In this document: positions 1 through 11,106 of the stretch, in pieces
Layout: each line of letters starts with the position of its first letter
Numbering within the stretch: position 1 is the stretch's first letter
DNA from: Dactylis glomerata
Taxonomy: Eukaryota > Streptophyta > Magnoliopsida > Poales > Poaceae
Length of the DNA stretch: 64,000 nucleotides
Direction of reading: 5' to 3'
NCBI GenBank assembly: GCA_007115705.1
Contig: QXEO01000546.1
Span: forward strand, 5,544,124 to 5,608,123
Notes under the pieces: generated by a model
Told to the model about the DNA's origin: nothing
The model's database searches: none
The model's input: the letters and a program-made list of their open reading frames with translations, nothing else
Program-made: the position numbers and the translations under genes

Positions 1-2
1 TG

Positions 3-803
3 TACTCACCATCGGCGTTCGACATGGGCGACAGCGACGACATGCACCTGCTCAACACCCTCTTAGAGATGGGCGACATGTCCCGTCAATGGGACTTCGA
101 CTTGGAGATGGAGGCCTCCTGCTCTACATCAACCTCCTCTTCAGGCTGCTCCTACTCCGACCAGCAACAGCAGCAGGGGAAGCAAGCCACCACTGCTGGT
201 GCACCAAGCAAGGGCCGTACACAGCTTCAACCAGCTGCAGCGAACCCCAAGGGCCTGATCGGCGTGCGGAAGCGTCCTTGGGGCAAGTTCGCCGCCGAGA
301 TCCGGGACTCCACCCGGAAGGGCGCCCGCGTCTGGCTCGGCACCTTCAACACCCCCGAGGCCGCCGCCATGGCTTACGACCAGGCCGCCTTCTCCGTGCG
401 TGGCGGCGCCGCCGTGCTCAATTACCCCGTCGACCGTGTCCAGGAGTCGCTCCGCACCCTCGCGGTCGGCGCAACCGGCGGGTCGCCCGTGCTGGCGCTC
501 AAGCGGTGCCACTCCAAGAGGAAGCGGTCGCCAAACAAGGTCAAGAGGACGACGACGGCCATGGCGACCACAAAGATGATGAAGGTGGACGCGGCCGTGC
601 CCGTGAGACAGGAGCAGCAGCCACATATTACTGCGTCGGCTGCTGCCATCGTGGAGCTGGAGGACCTGGGGGCGGATTACCTGGAGGAGCTCCTCCGGGT
701 CTCTTCCGACGAGCACTCGTCGGCTTCGGCGACGACTGTAGGTCAATATGACCTACAGTCGCTTATCACAAACACGGCCCCAATCTTGTTCCCTCGTTGC
801 TAG
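3..803 (+). CDS. ERF: ERF1-type AP2/ERF transcription factor (group IX), 5' end outside the window
   Basis: Nuclear ethylene/jasmonate-response type transcription factor expected to bind GCC-box promoters. From the first ATG in the window (24) it gives 259 residues, but the frame stays open to base 3 (codons for YSPSAFD), and ERF1 proteins have more N-terminal sequence, so the true start is probably upstream. One AP2 domain lies at about residues 77-140 counted from base 24, with the WGKFAAEIRD and VWLGTF motifs, followed by a basic Lys/Arg stretch (about 157-175, likely nuclear localisation). A C-terminal ELEDLGADYLEELL segment matches the acidic motif of the ERF1/IXc branch. Single uninterrupted frame, GC-rich, as usual for grass ERFs. 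Odd point: the usual YRGVR start of the domain reads LIGVR. Stop is TAG at 801-803. Family assignment is firm; the exact paralogue is not. Confidence 0.93.
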   Translation, partial: YSPSAFDMGDSDDMHLLNTLLEMGDMSRQWDFDLEMEASCSTSTSSSGCSYSDQQQQQGKQATTAGAPSKGRTQLQPAAANPKGLIGVRKRPWGKFAAEIRDSTRKGARVWLGTFNTPEAAAMAYDQAAFSVRGGAAVLNYPVDRVQESLRTLAVGATGGSPVLALKRCHSKRKRSPNKVKRTTTAMATTKMMKVDAAVPVRQEQQPHITASAAAIVELEDLGADYLEELLRVSSDEHSSASATTVGQYDLQSLITNTAPILFPRC

Positions 804-1774
804 CTCAACTTGCCAGCTGCTCTGCTTGAGTTAATTGCAAATAGTATCCACCGGTCGATCTCTCGATCAGGTTTTTCTTTTTGATGAACCTGCTGCAATC
901 TGTAGCAACATTCCAACAGCTAGCTGCTTCGTGTATGCTATACACGTGTTACTCTCTCCGTTTCATATTTAAATTTGAGCTACAACTAAGTTAAAAATTA
1001 TCAAACGAAGGCAGTAATTAAGATGCAAGTATAGAGAGATATAATCAATCAGGCATGCATCGCCAGTCGGGAAGGAATTATGTACTTCAAACCTGAACAT
1101 CCATCTGACTGCTGCTGTGTTGCACACGTACATACGTGTGACTTGCATGTGGCCACGACGCACGCTAACGAACTGTACTTGTGCATGCGGGCCAAGACAC
1201 TATCTGGATTCTAGATAAATGTTCTTTTTGTGGTGGCGATCGTTGCTGCTCTGGTTGGTACCTGTCGACTACAACAAGCCACTCATGAGAGGTTTTCAGG
1301 CTGGAGCTCCTGGTTTAGGTGGACTGACATAACGATGGAAATGCATACAAGATTGATAATGGGTTTTGTACAAGCAAGCATGGTTGCAAGAGCTATCTGT
1401 ACCGTTCTGGAAAAGATATTTACCAACTGTCATGTTATATAATTCCCTAAATAGCTCAATCAGCGTCTTGATGTACTAAAAGTGTTGGCAAACGCAAATG
1501 TGCGTTCCAGAATCCATATCACAATTTGCTCAGCACATTACCAGCTGGGAAGAGATGACAATAGGAGGAAAAGCAATGGTAAAATAACGTCTACAGACCA
1601 AATATAAGCCTTCATTTTTTTAAGTAAGCATGCATACGATAATTCTTGAGACAATATCAGCTGGGAAGAGATGCAAAGAGGAGCACGATTGAGCACATAA
1701 CCAAATTACATTTACAGGCGAAAATGTAAGGTCCCATCCTAACAGAAAAAAAGGAAGGGCCAAATATTTTGTCA
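804..1774. other. Intergenic spacer between convergent ERF and TBL genes
   Basis: No convincing coding sequence. It should hold the 3' UTRs of the ERF gene (entering from the left) and the TBL gene (entering from the right). The sequence at about 951-975 looks like one end of a Stowaway-type MITE (CTCTCCGTTTCATATTTAA), but I could not find its partner end. A 16-bp string, CAGCTGGGAAGAGATG, occurs at 1542-1557 and 1658-1673, suggesting a small degenerate duplication. Confidence 0.6.
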
Positions 1775-4240
1775 CTAACTTGTAACATCGTTTTCGCGCG
1801 AGGATACTAAATGGTATAACAATAACTGGTTCCATGTGTCCGGCACTCCAGGAAGGCACCAGTGGCTGCAATCCTGGGTGCTCGACGTAGTTACATCCCC
1901 TATTTTTCTCCCATACACAGATGGGTGGCCATCTATCCTCAGGCCAGATAGATTAGTAATGTTCAGAATTGTTACAGGAGTCCTCATTTGCTTCGCTACT
2001 CGTTCCAAGATTGCATTTCTCTCAGGCACCGGCCTTGCACGAGTGTCGTTAAGAGGCATTGTGCTCTCTCTGCAGTGACCCCCGGAGTTCCATTCCCCGC
2101 CGCTGAAACCGGAGGTAAGTTGTTAGTTGTGCATGTTCACTTACAGCAGATTGCAGCCTATTGAAGTTGCTCGTGTTGGGATTGAAAATCTCCGCTTAGA
2201 GGGAGCAAACCTGAAATGTGATGGTGCCGAGCTTCTGAAGAACACTTGAGTTTTCCGTGGATTGACATAACGGTCGATCCATGATGCCCATGTGGTTAGT
2301 GCTCGATGGAAGGCTGTGGATACATCGAGGTGGGGATGTACTGTATCCCCTTCTTGATAATAGTTTATTCTGCAAGCAAATGCAGTATTTAGATGCCATT
2401 CAATATGTTGGTAATCTTGTACACCTAGTAGAACCATAAGCTTAGGGTAGTTTCTCTGCAAGTTCTACGTTCTGCAAGAATCGAAACATAGACAGTGCCA
2501 GCACACTGAAACCTTAACACCCCTAACTAGATAAATTACATATCAAATGCTAATATATATACACTTACTCAAAACATGAATGTATGCATTTTTTGCATTC
2601 ATCAGCACTCACCCAGCTTTTGTTTTGTGATGAGACCACCAATGAGCAGTGTTAAACACAAGCACATCAGCCCCTCTCCATCTTGACGAGCTCCGATCAA
2701 TGGTATCGATCCGTAGCGTCCTCGTACGCTTTTGACCGATTCTTGCCTTTCCTTCATGCACCAAGAAATGTGTGACATGGTACTCCACACTGCAGTTGTA
2801 GTCCTGCAGAAACCATGCTAATGTGAGTCCTACATGGCACCTTAGATACTCAATGAACTAGTTCAGTATAAGATCAATATCATACGAACCAGGAACTTGA
2901 AGTTGTAATCCCCTTTCTCCTTAGTAATAATGCGGCCACGAGCTTCGTGAATCCTTGCAGGATCTGAGACTGCTCCCCTCAGCAAGCACATCATGGACTC
3001 CCATTGGTTCCTGTTAAGGGAATCCCCAACAAACACTAGCCGCTTTCCGCGCAGCATTTCAAGCACTTTCCTGGCATCAAACCTGAATTTTCAGATCAAG
3101 CCAAAGTTAGCAAACTTCACATTTCTAGCAACTATGAAACTGGGTAGATGTACTAATGCCGCACCTAGGGATATCGCAATGCGTTGGCTGCCACCTCCAC
3201 TTAGTGTACTTATGTTCCATTCTCCCATTTGCCTCACAGCTGAATCCTTCATCTACGAATGGGCACGAATTGCTTGCGTATAGTGGATAGCTCTCATCGA
3301 ACACCCACCTCCCATCATAAACATCGCACTGTCCCGCGTTGCTTCTTGCCAATTCCATTTTTCTCCGAGCCGCTTCCTGAATCATATCAGCATCTTGCTT
3401 GTTTGGATTGACTGGAGCCTCTCCCGAGTTGTTCTCTGCAGCTGAATGGTTTGAGATTTCCCATTGCCCTGCTTTCTGCGAAGCATAAGCCCCCTGTACA
3501 TAGGAATCGCCATTTCGCCCCACATGGCCACGGTGCAAGGATACACCTTTTGTCCCCACTGCAGGATCTGAAGCTTCCATGGATAAATTGACAGCTCGGG
3601 CAGACTCTGATGTATCCGATTTCTGCAATGACGCTGTTGCCCCATGGGAAGCAGAAGCATTGCCTAGATTTGACCAGGCCTCCCTTTCCGGGCCGACATC
3701 AAAATCTTTGCTGGTGTTCTCGCCTTCGACCGAATCTTGCGCCAGCTTCTTGGTTCCTTCAAGAACTCCTTGACCCTCCACTGCCGAATCGAAACCTCGC
3801 AGAGAATAGCCTCCAGCTTCGGCAGGCTCCGGCCCCTTCGAAACCGCACCGCTCGCGGGGATTTCGACATTCCCATCACCAGGGACCGCTTCGTCAGCCT
3901 CCACTGCCGAGCCCACGGGCAAATCACCAGCAGGGCTGCGGCGGTCTCGCTCCACAGCCGAACCTTCCCCCAAATCCCCGCTCCCGCCCCCACCAACAAA
4001 CGCCTCCTCTTCGACCTCCACCCCCGCACCCCCACCACCTCGAAGCGGCGGACCCGCAATGGATGAGCCGTTGGCACCGACGGGGGCGGCGAAAGGGAGG
4101 TGGAGCGGGCGGCCGAAGCGGAGGGCGAAGAGGGAGAAGAGGAAGGAGAAGAGGAGGGAGGAGGAGACGAAGGAGAGCACGAGGAGGCTCTTGGGGCTCG
4201 CGAGGTGGCCGATGGAGGAATCGGTCCTCTGTCTCTCCAT
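1775..4240 (-). CDS. TBL: Trichome birefringence-like (TBL) polysaccharide O-acetyltransferase, five exons
   Basis: Golgi type II membrane protein of the TBL/PC-esterase family, which O-acetylates cell-wall polysaccharides such as xylan or pectin; the substrate cannot be told here. Exons on the minus strand: 4240-3165, 3082-2890, 2803-2613, 2369-2211 and 2102-1775. All introns are GT-AG, and the joined frame is 1947 nt (648 residues) with no stop. A signal anchor lies at residues ~15-43, followed by a ~255-residue acidic, Ser/Gly-rich linker. The Cys-rich PMR5N domain (~303-358) begins with CDVYDGRWV. The catalytic GDS is at ~378-380 (VFVGDSLNRN), and the partner DxxH is DCSH at ~617-620. All expected catalytic residues are present. 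The closest class appears to be TBL2/TBR, judged by the long linker and the conserved GDYNFKFL region. Start chosen because it precedes the membrane anchor directly. Confidence 0.94.
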
Positions 4241-5486
4241 TACTGCTATGACTATGAGAGGCTGTCGGCAATGGCGAGGCGTGGGGTGAAGTGCGGTGGC
4301 GATGGCGAGCTAGCCGGGGAAGAAAGGGGTGCTCGGCTGTAACGGCAAGTCGTGACGGACGGGGACTTCGGGTGTCGAGGACTCGAGGTCTCGTACTCTA
4401 GTGGAGTAGTGGAGTAATTTTGCTACTACTCCGTAGTACTTTCTGGTGTACCTGCTAGCTTCTGCAGGTCTGCTGCCCACGGCTGCTTTTCTTTCCCTTT
4501 TTTCCTTTTCTTAATACAAAGAAAGAAAAATGAGTACCTAACAGAGGCAAGTAGTCCTGCCTCAACCTTCGTTCACTAGCTCCACTAATTACTATCTAAG
4601 CAATAAAAATAAAGAGCACAAAATCTAAGCGTCGTATCAAGCAATGTTGAGCGATTATTGAGTCGCTACCGACAGCTAAGCACCCGTCTGTTCAACCCGC
4701 GACGGTGCTACCAAAGGTTGGCGGCCATGCTTCCAGTGGTTGGCGGAGGTGGCGCGGTGCTACCCGTGTGGTTGACGTCGGTGAGGTCTCTCATCAGAGC
4801 CAACCGTCGACGGCAGTGGGAACGGGTGGAGGAAATGCAAGCATGCTCATCGGTGCGGCTTCAGTGCAAATCTTGTGCACTGTGTTTTCTGGGGGTTGGA
4901 GACTTTGTGAGAAGATGCAGGGAAACGGAAACACATGTATGGACATGTGGCAAGCGGGAGAGGCTGGGATCGGGAGTCAACACTTTCTATCTTGGACTAA
5001 CTTTATTTAAATGTTATATATATTTACTATTACCAAATCAATATGAATAGATACATCACAAAATATTATTGTATAGTGTATTTAATATATTTTGTCAAAT
5101 TTAGTAAGTTTTAAATTCTGACAATTAACCGTGGTATTGCCGGCCGTTGAATTATAGAAGTCATTGTGGCTGGTAATTGTAAGGATTTTATGTTGTCATA
5201 TTAAAGCGCACACACCAATTCTAATATAGGCTTTATCTTTTTTAACGATAACCAATTCCCAAATATATTTATAACTGAAGTTGCAGGGGGTAATATTGGA
5301 AGTCATATAAACAGAGAAGTAGAGTGACCGTGAATAAATAGAAAGAGTTTCTCCAGGAGGTGCGAGGTGTTCCTTAGAGCTAGAGTAAGATGATTAGCTG
5401 GTGGTGTGATAGAGTAGCGTGCTTGTTACATTCATAAAAATTTATAAGCAATATGTTTACACTTTTTTTTAAATCTAACAGACACC
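4241..5486. other. TBL promoter and AT-rich intergenic DNA
   Basis: The first 200 bases are the TBL 5' region. An 8-bp inverted repeat (GGAGTAGT at 4403-4410, ACTACTCC at 4425-4432) lies about 165 bp upstream of the TBL start. A GC-rich patch at 4625-4985 has short open frames on the + strand that resemble no family I know; I do not call a gene. From 4990 the DNA is AT-rich with nothing recognisable up to the target duplication at 5487. Confidence 0.5.
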
Positions 5487-5527
5487 GGACAACACCGGCC
5501 TATTCATAAAAATTTATAAGCAATATG
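5431..5527 (+). repeat. 25-bp direct repeat straddling the R1 insertion point
   Basis: The same 25 bases (starting TTCATAAAAATTTATAAGC) occur at 5431-5455 and 5503-5527. The second copy begins two bases after the left target-site duplication of LINE R1 (5487-5500), so it forms the very 5' end of the inserted DNA, while the first copy is flanking host DNA 32 bp upstream of that duplication. This looks like filler copied from nearby DNA during 5'-end joining of the LINE. Confidence 0.75.
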
Positions 5528-6233
5528 CCTTCAGAAGGATGCAGGAGACAAGGAGATGCCGATTGATGGTGCCCAGAAACAACTGAAACATGGTGCTGCC
5601 ATCTGTTTCGAACTGAAGCTGATCCTCGCTACCTGCTCCTGACCAATGTTGCTTGAAGTTTTTTTTTTGAAATAACAACTTATGGTATTTTAACAATGGT
5701 GAAACCGATTACAAACGACTCCACAAAAAAAAGGAAAATACAATATGATCCCAGACTTTTGCAAGAATGACCTCACACCGTACATCCAAAGCACCATCAA
5801 GCTCATCGTCACCACCCAAGTACAGGTACCAGACCCAGAAGCAGCCCATCTTCAAACACCATCGATTCACCGCCGCCACTATCGCCACAATGGGCTTTGA
5901 ACACCGCAAGAGTGCCCACCCCGAGGGGTGAGAGCTAAGATCCTTTTCTAGAACATCAGGCAGGCAGGAGATGGGGAAGACCAAGCAGTACCTCCAATCC
6001 CAGATCCCTGAGCAGTAGGTCCCAACCACCGACATCACGTCGAGCCGCATCCTCCCCTCGCCACCATGGCTGGCCAGAAGAAGCTTCACGTCGTGACAGT
6101 CGCATCTCAAAAAAAGACCATAAATAACCCTAACGAGGAAGACAGTGGTGCCACCCTCTTCCACTCCCTCGCCACCACGGCCGGCCGAGGGGAAGACAAT
6201 AGCATCAGCAGCCCTCCGACTCCCGAACAGACT

Positions 6234-7630
6234 CCTGATGACCCACAAGTATAGGGGATCGCAACAGTCTTCGAGGGAAGTAAAACCCAAATTTATTGAT
6301 TCGACACAAGGGGAGCCAAAGAATATATGTAAGCCTTAACAGATGAGTTATCAATTCAGCTGCACCTGAAAATAGTCTTGCTCGCAGTGGTTTATCAGTA
6401 GCAACAGTTTTATAGTGGTGATAGTAGTGAAACAATAACAGCAGTAGTAAAATAGCAGCGATAATAATAGCAATAGTAAACAGTAGGAACAAATACTGTA
6501 GGCATAGGGATGGATGTACGGGCGTTGCATGGATAAGATAATTCATGAAATCAATGAGACATGGGCATTGCAGATAAATAATGATAAAGCATCCTAGTAC
6601 TAACAATCATAGGCATGTGTTCCGTATATAGTCATACGTGCTCACAAGGAGAAACTTGTACAGCATCTTTTGTCCTACCAGCCTGTTGCAGCAGGGCCTC
6701 AAGGGAAACTACTGGTAATTAAGGTACTCCTTTTAATAAAGTACCGGAGCAAAGCATTAGCACTCCGTGAACACATGTGATCCTCACATCATAGCCATCC
6801 CCTCCGGTTATCCCAATTTCTGTCACTTTGGGGCCTCGGGTTCCGGACAACAATATGTGTATACAACTTGTAGATAAGACCATAAACAACAAGTATCATC
6901 ATAGAAATAATAACATATTCAGATCTGAAATCATGGCACTCGGGCCCAAAGTGACAAGCATTAAGCACAACAAGTTGCAACAATGTCATAGGCACTAAAT
7001 AAAGATACTAGGCACTATACCCTAACAATCTCATATCAAATTACATGAACAATCTCATCCAATCCCTACCATCTCCTCACCTACAGCGGGGGAATTACTC
7101 ACACATGGATGGGGGAGTCATGGATGGTTGATGGAGTGACGTCGGTGATGATGGTGATGAAGATCTCCAAATCCCTGTCCCGGCAGGGTGCCAGAACGGA
7201 ATTTCTGGTTCCGAATCGCGGTTTCTGATGGCGGCGGCGCAGCGGAAGTCTATCTGGGAAAAACGTCGTCTCCCCGATATTTTCAGGTCAAGGGGTACAT
7301 GTAGGCGGAAGGAGAGGTCGAGGAGACGGCCGAGCCGTCCTCACACCAGGTGGGCGCGGCCAGAGCTGGGCCGCGCCCCCTGTGTGTGTGGAGGCCTCGT
7401 TCCTCCACTCCGTCTCGTCTTCTGGCTCCGTGGGTCTTCTGGTGAAATAGGATTTTTGCTAATTTTTCCCGAATTTTTACTGAAAATTGGATTTCTGCAC
7501 AAAAAAGAGACACCAGAGCAATTCTGCTGAAAACAGCGTTAGTCCGCATTAGTTGCATTCAAAACACACAAATTAGAGGAGAAACAATAGCAAAAGTGCT
7601 CGGGAAATTAGATACGTTTTGGACGTATCA
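6234..7630 (-). repeat. 3' LTR of element A
   Basis: 1397 bp, reading TGATACGTCC to GTGGGTCATCA on the minus strand. It matches 14302-15699 almost base for base, with one 3-bp length difference. It contains a GC-rich hairpin at 7339-7393. The TATA-like sequence intact in the other LTR (TATATGTA, about 15364-15371) is TACATGTA here. Confidence 0.95.
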
Positions 7631-7631
7631 A

Positions 7632-7648
7632 CTCCCCCCCAAGCTTAG
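7632..7648 (-). promoter_or_regulatory. Polypurine tract of element A
   Basis: CTCCCCCCCAAGCTTAG on the + strand (purine-rich on the element strand), separated from the 3' LTR by one base. This is the expected primer site for plus-strand DNA synthesis. A near-identical copy lies at 9583-9598. Confidence 0.85.
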
Positions 7649-9582
7649 CTATTTGCTTGTCCTCAAGCAATTCAGTTAACAACTGAGAGCGATAAAAGAA
7701 ACTTTCACGAACACATTTGCTTCATATGATGTATATATACTAACTATGTGATCAAATACTCAGGCGATTCATAATAAGAAATATGCAACTAATGTCACTT
7801 CATAGTCAAGCAAGCTATGAATGGGTGCCAATGCACTAATAACAAGTAACATGAACATAAGAAGCTACAAGATTGTAATATGCATAAATGATATGCAAGA
7901 GTGGTATCCAGCTTGCCTTTATTTGTGGAGCAAAACATAAATGCTGAGGCACCTCTGAAGTCCAAAGGAAGACTAGAAGTAAAAATATCAAAGATACAAG
8001 CATCAAAGTTATACCACAATTAACCGTGTTCTGGGACAAGCACATTACACTAAGAATAACAGATATGCTCTCAAGAAGTGCTTTAAAGTTAAAAGATGAA
8101 GACTCAACATAAAAGTAAAAGAAAGACCCTTCGCAGAGGGAAGCAGTGATTTAACATGTGCTAGAGCTTTTCATTTGTAAAACAGAGATAAAAATTTATT
8201 TTGAGAGGTGGTTGTTTCATGTCAACGACTGGCAATGGGGACTTGCTATCTTCCATAATAAACAAGTGAGAGCGGTTCCGAGTTCTTTGAAATTTTGGCA
8301 CATTGGTGCTCTTTTATAAAGCTTTGGCACTCCTCCCCACCTTTTTTTCCTTTCTCAAACCATGGCTAACCGATTCCATCGGGTAACCACCAAGTTTCAC
8401 ATACCATGGAGGAGTGCTCTTTTTTCTTTTTCTTTTCAGAATTAGATTATAATGGTCTGACCAGCTCCCTTGCAAAATTAATGACGAGCAGATGAAGCTG
8501 CCTAGTCGAGGGGTACTCAATTTAATATGGAAGATAGCAATTCCGACCACTACGTCCCCATGAGCTAAAAACAGTGGCACAAAATGAGAAGTAGTTGAAA
8601 GTTTTGAAAGGTAGCACATGAAAATTTACTTGGAATGGCTTTGAAATACCATGCATAGGAATTTATAGTGGACTCTTTGGTAGACTTGGTTTTTGGGTAA
8701 TTGGATGCACGAGTAGAGCTCATACTCAGTATAAGTGAAAGCTAGCAAAAGACTGGGAAGCGACAATCGAGAGAGCAATAACTGTCATAATCATGCTTGC
8801 GACAAAACAAAATTAATATAGGCATAAAAATGATACAAGAACTCTGAGGCAAAGTAAATCATCGAGGCTTAATTGGCTTTTTGTTCAGTCATATGCATGC
8901 TTGAGCATGTTCCAAGTCGATTCAAATGAAGCTTTCAGAGGAGGATACCACAATAACATACCATATTATGAATAAAACAATGCATGCAAGCGTCTACATG
9001 ACATGCTACAAACTATTAGTAAATTGGAACTAATCATATGAAAGCAAGAACTACAAAGCATCCATTAGATAACATATACCTTACATGAACCGACTAAGCA
9101 TGTCCACATAGATGAGTATATGTACAAAAATGAAAACAAATAGAGTTCATACCAGCCTCTTACCACATCTCGGATTGTCATATGTCGTCATTATTGCCTT
9201 TTCACTTGTGTGGCTTGAATAATATAAAGTGAATACCAAGCTCCAATGGAGTAACGAGAGACTGAACCCTGCAACAAACTTTACAAAACCGAAGAAGAAC
9301 AACAAATATTTTTGGGTTTTCGATTTTTGAAACAAGAACAGAAGGAAATAGCAAACAAAGCAAAATATTTTTGGATTTTTCAAATAGCAAACCGAAAATA
9401 GCAAATGAAGCAAACCAAAGCTAGAAACTTAAAAGGCAAATAAAGAGAAACAACGGAAATATTTTTGGTCTTTTTGTGTTTTGGAAAGAAGAAATAAGAA
9501 CGAGAACAATAAAGAAAGCAAAACATGGATATACAAAGGACCGACAAAATATGATATGTAGATGAGTGGATCGTCGGCATAC
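7649..9582 (-). other. Non-coding 3' domain of element A
   Basis: No supported ORF in 1.9 kb. It shares blocks with elements C and D: the short hairpin CCCTTCGCAGAGGG at 8127-8140 and the imperfect palindrome GAGTAGAGCTCATACTC at 8711-8727, plus the surrounding sequence. Such conservation in non-coding DNA between distinct families suggests a cis function in transcription, packaging or reverse transcription. Confidence 0.7.
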
Positions 9583-9598
9583 CTCCCCCCAAGCTTAG
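9583..9598 (-). promoter_or_regulatory. Internal copy of the element A polypurine tract
   Basis: CTCCCCCCAAGCTTAG, identical to the 3' polypurine tract except for one fewer C. It lies 32 bp beyond the stop codon of the accessory ORF and about 1.95 kb from the 3' LTR. It may be a remnant of an earlier LTR junction or an extra plus-strand origin. Confidence 0.7.
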
Positions 9599-9630
9599 GC
9601 TTTTGGCCTAAGTAGAGATCAATCCCAACT

Positions 9631-10755
9631 CTAGTAGTTGCTCCAGGCTGGTGGGTCATCGTGGGTGTAATTGTACCCCGGCTCTCGTGAAGATGAAGCT
9701 GATGGCGCATAATCATAATAAGGTTGCTCATAAGGGAAGTTCGCAATGTTGGAGGGCTGACCCGACTCCTCGGCACCCTCCTCATCGTGCACAGGCGGCG
9801 GGTGCTCCTCGACGTATGCATCAAGCTCATCCTCCGTGAGCGACCATCCATTCCTGCGATCAAGGTTAAACAAAAGAGGTGCAGGCAAACAGACTGATCG
9901 ATCAGTCTTTACTACCTTCCAGGTAGTCTTCTTGAAAAAGGTTAGATCAAATGTTAAATTAATCAAACTAGCAGGAGGAGAAATAAACTTATGATGAATC
10001 ATAGAACTAAGATCAAGTTTCTCCTCGGGGAACTGCAGATCTAAGAAATGAGGCATTACACCATGCAAAGCTAACAGGCGTGAAGCTATAAGTCCCCCAC
10101 AGATTCCCCCTTTCTCACGATTAACATCAAGACGGAAAGCTATTAAGGCACCCAAATGGTAAGTCCTATCACATCTCAAAGCAGCAGCAATAAAAGCTAG
10201 ATCATGGAGAGATAATTTACTTGCAGATTTCCTAGCAAGAACACATTTGGTAATAAAGAAGGCAAAATATTGAATGGATGGGAAATGAATATTTCGAGTT
10301 TTACCACCCTCTCCTATGAAGCTTCTTCCTTGACAAATCTCCTCATATAGTTCCAACAATGGCCTAGGCTGGCCCCTTATCTTCTCGAGCGATCCCCACT
10401 GTGGAACTCTAATAGCTGTATAGAAAACATCAAGAGGCAAGTCCACAGATTTGTTATAAATTTTATAATGAACCATGGGGTTAGAAGTGGACCAACTAAA
10501 TATGAAATCCTGCACCACAGACATTGTTAGTTTAACATATTGGGGAGTTTCACCCTCAATAAAATGTTCCAATCCTGCATTAGAGAGTAAGGTTTGAAAA
10601 TCATGCAGAATTCCGGCAGCATTCATGAACTCTGAGCATGGATAGTGTGCGGGGAAGACCCTCTCTTCACGGTGAACTTTCATAACTTCATGCACTTCTA
10701 GTTCATGTTGAGAGAGTTGATATGCATTCTCCTCCATTTCTAATTTTTTTAACAA
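9631..10755 (-). CDS. Accessory ORF of element A, ATHILA ORF1-like, function unknown
   Basis: An intact 374-residue frame in a retrotransposon that has lost pol. The middle third (about residues 120-250: IHFPSIQYFAFFITKCVLAR, then an LSLHDLAFIAAAL segment and GGLIASRLLALHG) resembles the plant-transposon/ATHILA ORF1-type domain seen in Athila-lineage elements. The C-terminal 60 residues are acidic, Pro/Tyr-rich and probably disordered. No signal peptide or clear membrane segment is visible, so an envelope role is not supported, although it occupies the position where Athila elements carry their extra 3' ORF. It starts about 800 bp past the end of the protease frame, behind an LTR-like segment (11107-11340), so it may be expressed from its own transcript. 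That it is unbroken while gag carries a stop is notable. Confidence 0.75.
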   Translation of the reverse strand: MLKKLEMEENAYQLSQHELEVHEVMKVHREERVFPAHYPCSEFMNAAGILHDFQTLLSNAGLEHFIEGETPQYVKLTMSVVQDFIFSWSTSNPMVHYKIYNKSVDLPLDVFYTAIRVPQWGSLEKIRGQPRPLLELYEEICQGRSFIGEGGKTRNIHFPSIQYFAFFITKCVLARKSASKLSLHDLAFIAAALRCDRTYHLGALIAFRLDVNREKGGICGGLIASRLLALHGVMPHFLDLQFPEEKLDLSSMIHHKFISPPASLINLTFDLTFFKKTTWKVVKTDRSVCLPAPLLFNLDRRNGWSLTEDELDAYVEEHPPPVHDEEGAEESGQPSNIANFPYEQPYYDYAPSASSSREPGYNYTHDDPPAWSNY

Positions 10756-11106
10756 ACCTCATAAAATATGATTTTGAGACAAGCACATGTAGGGAACTAC
10801 TATAGTGAGTTACTAGAGAGCTAACATGCATCAAAATAATGTTTCTAAGCAATATAACAAGCATGCATACTCATTTATCCTGCCACCTACAATGCTAAAA
10901 TACTCAAAAATACTTCACCAAAAGAAATTCTACTTGGACAAGCGAAGGAGTCACATACCGGAGAACAAATGCTCCAAATCTCAGCAGAAATGATGGGCTG
11001 AGCAAGGAGATCGAAAAACCGAGGTGAAGAACAGCAAGAACTCAAGTTTGAGCTGGGTGTGTCGTTGTTTTCAGGAGAGAGAAAGAGCAGGGGAGGAAGA
11101 GATAAG

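Noticed and set aside
141..746. Long minus-strand frame opposite the ERF gene
   Set aside because: Antisense shadow of a GC-rich coding sequence; no domain and no gene-like start.
951..975. Stowaway-like end
   Set aside because: No matching inverted end or TA target duplication found nearby, so no element is called.
3610..4251. 213-codon + strand frame over TBL exon 1
   Set aside because: Antisense to a confirmed exon; Arg/Pro-rich composition follows from GC content.
4658..5050. Overlapping + strand frames of 101-130 codons
   Set aside because: No recognisable domain, two competing frames, and no transcript evidence; treated as chance ORFs.
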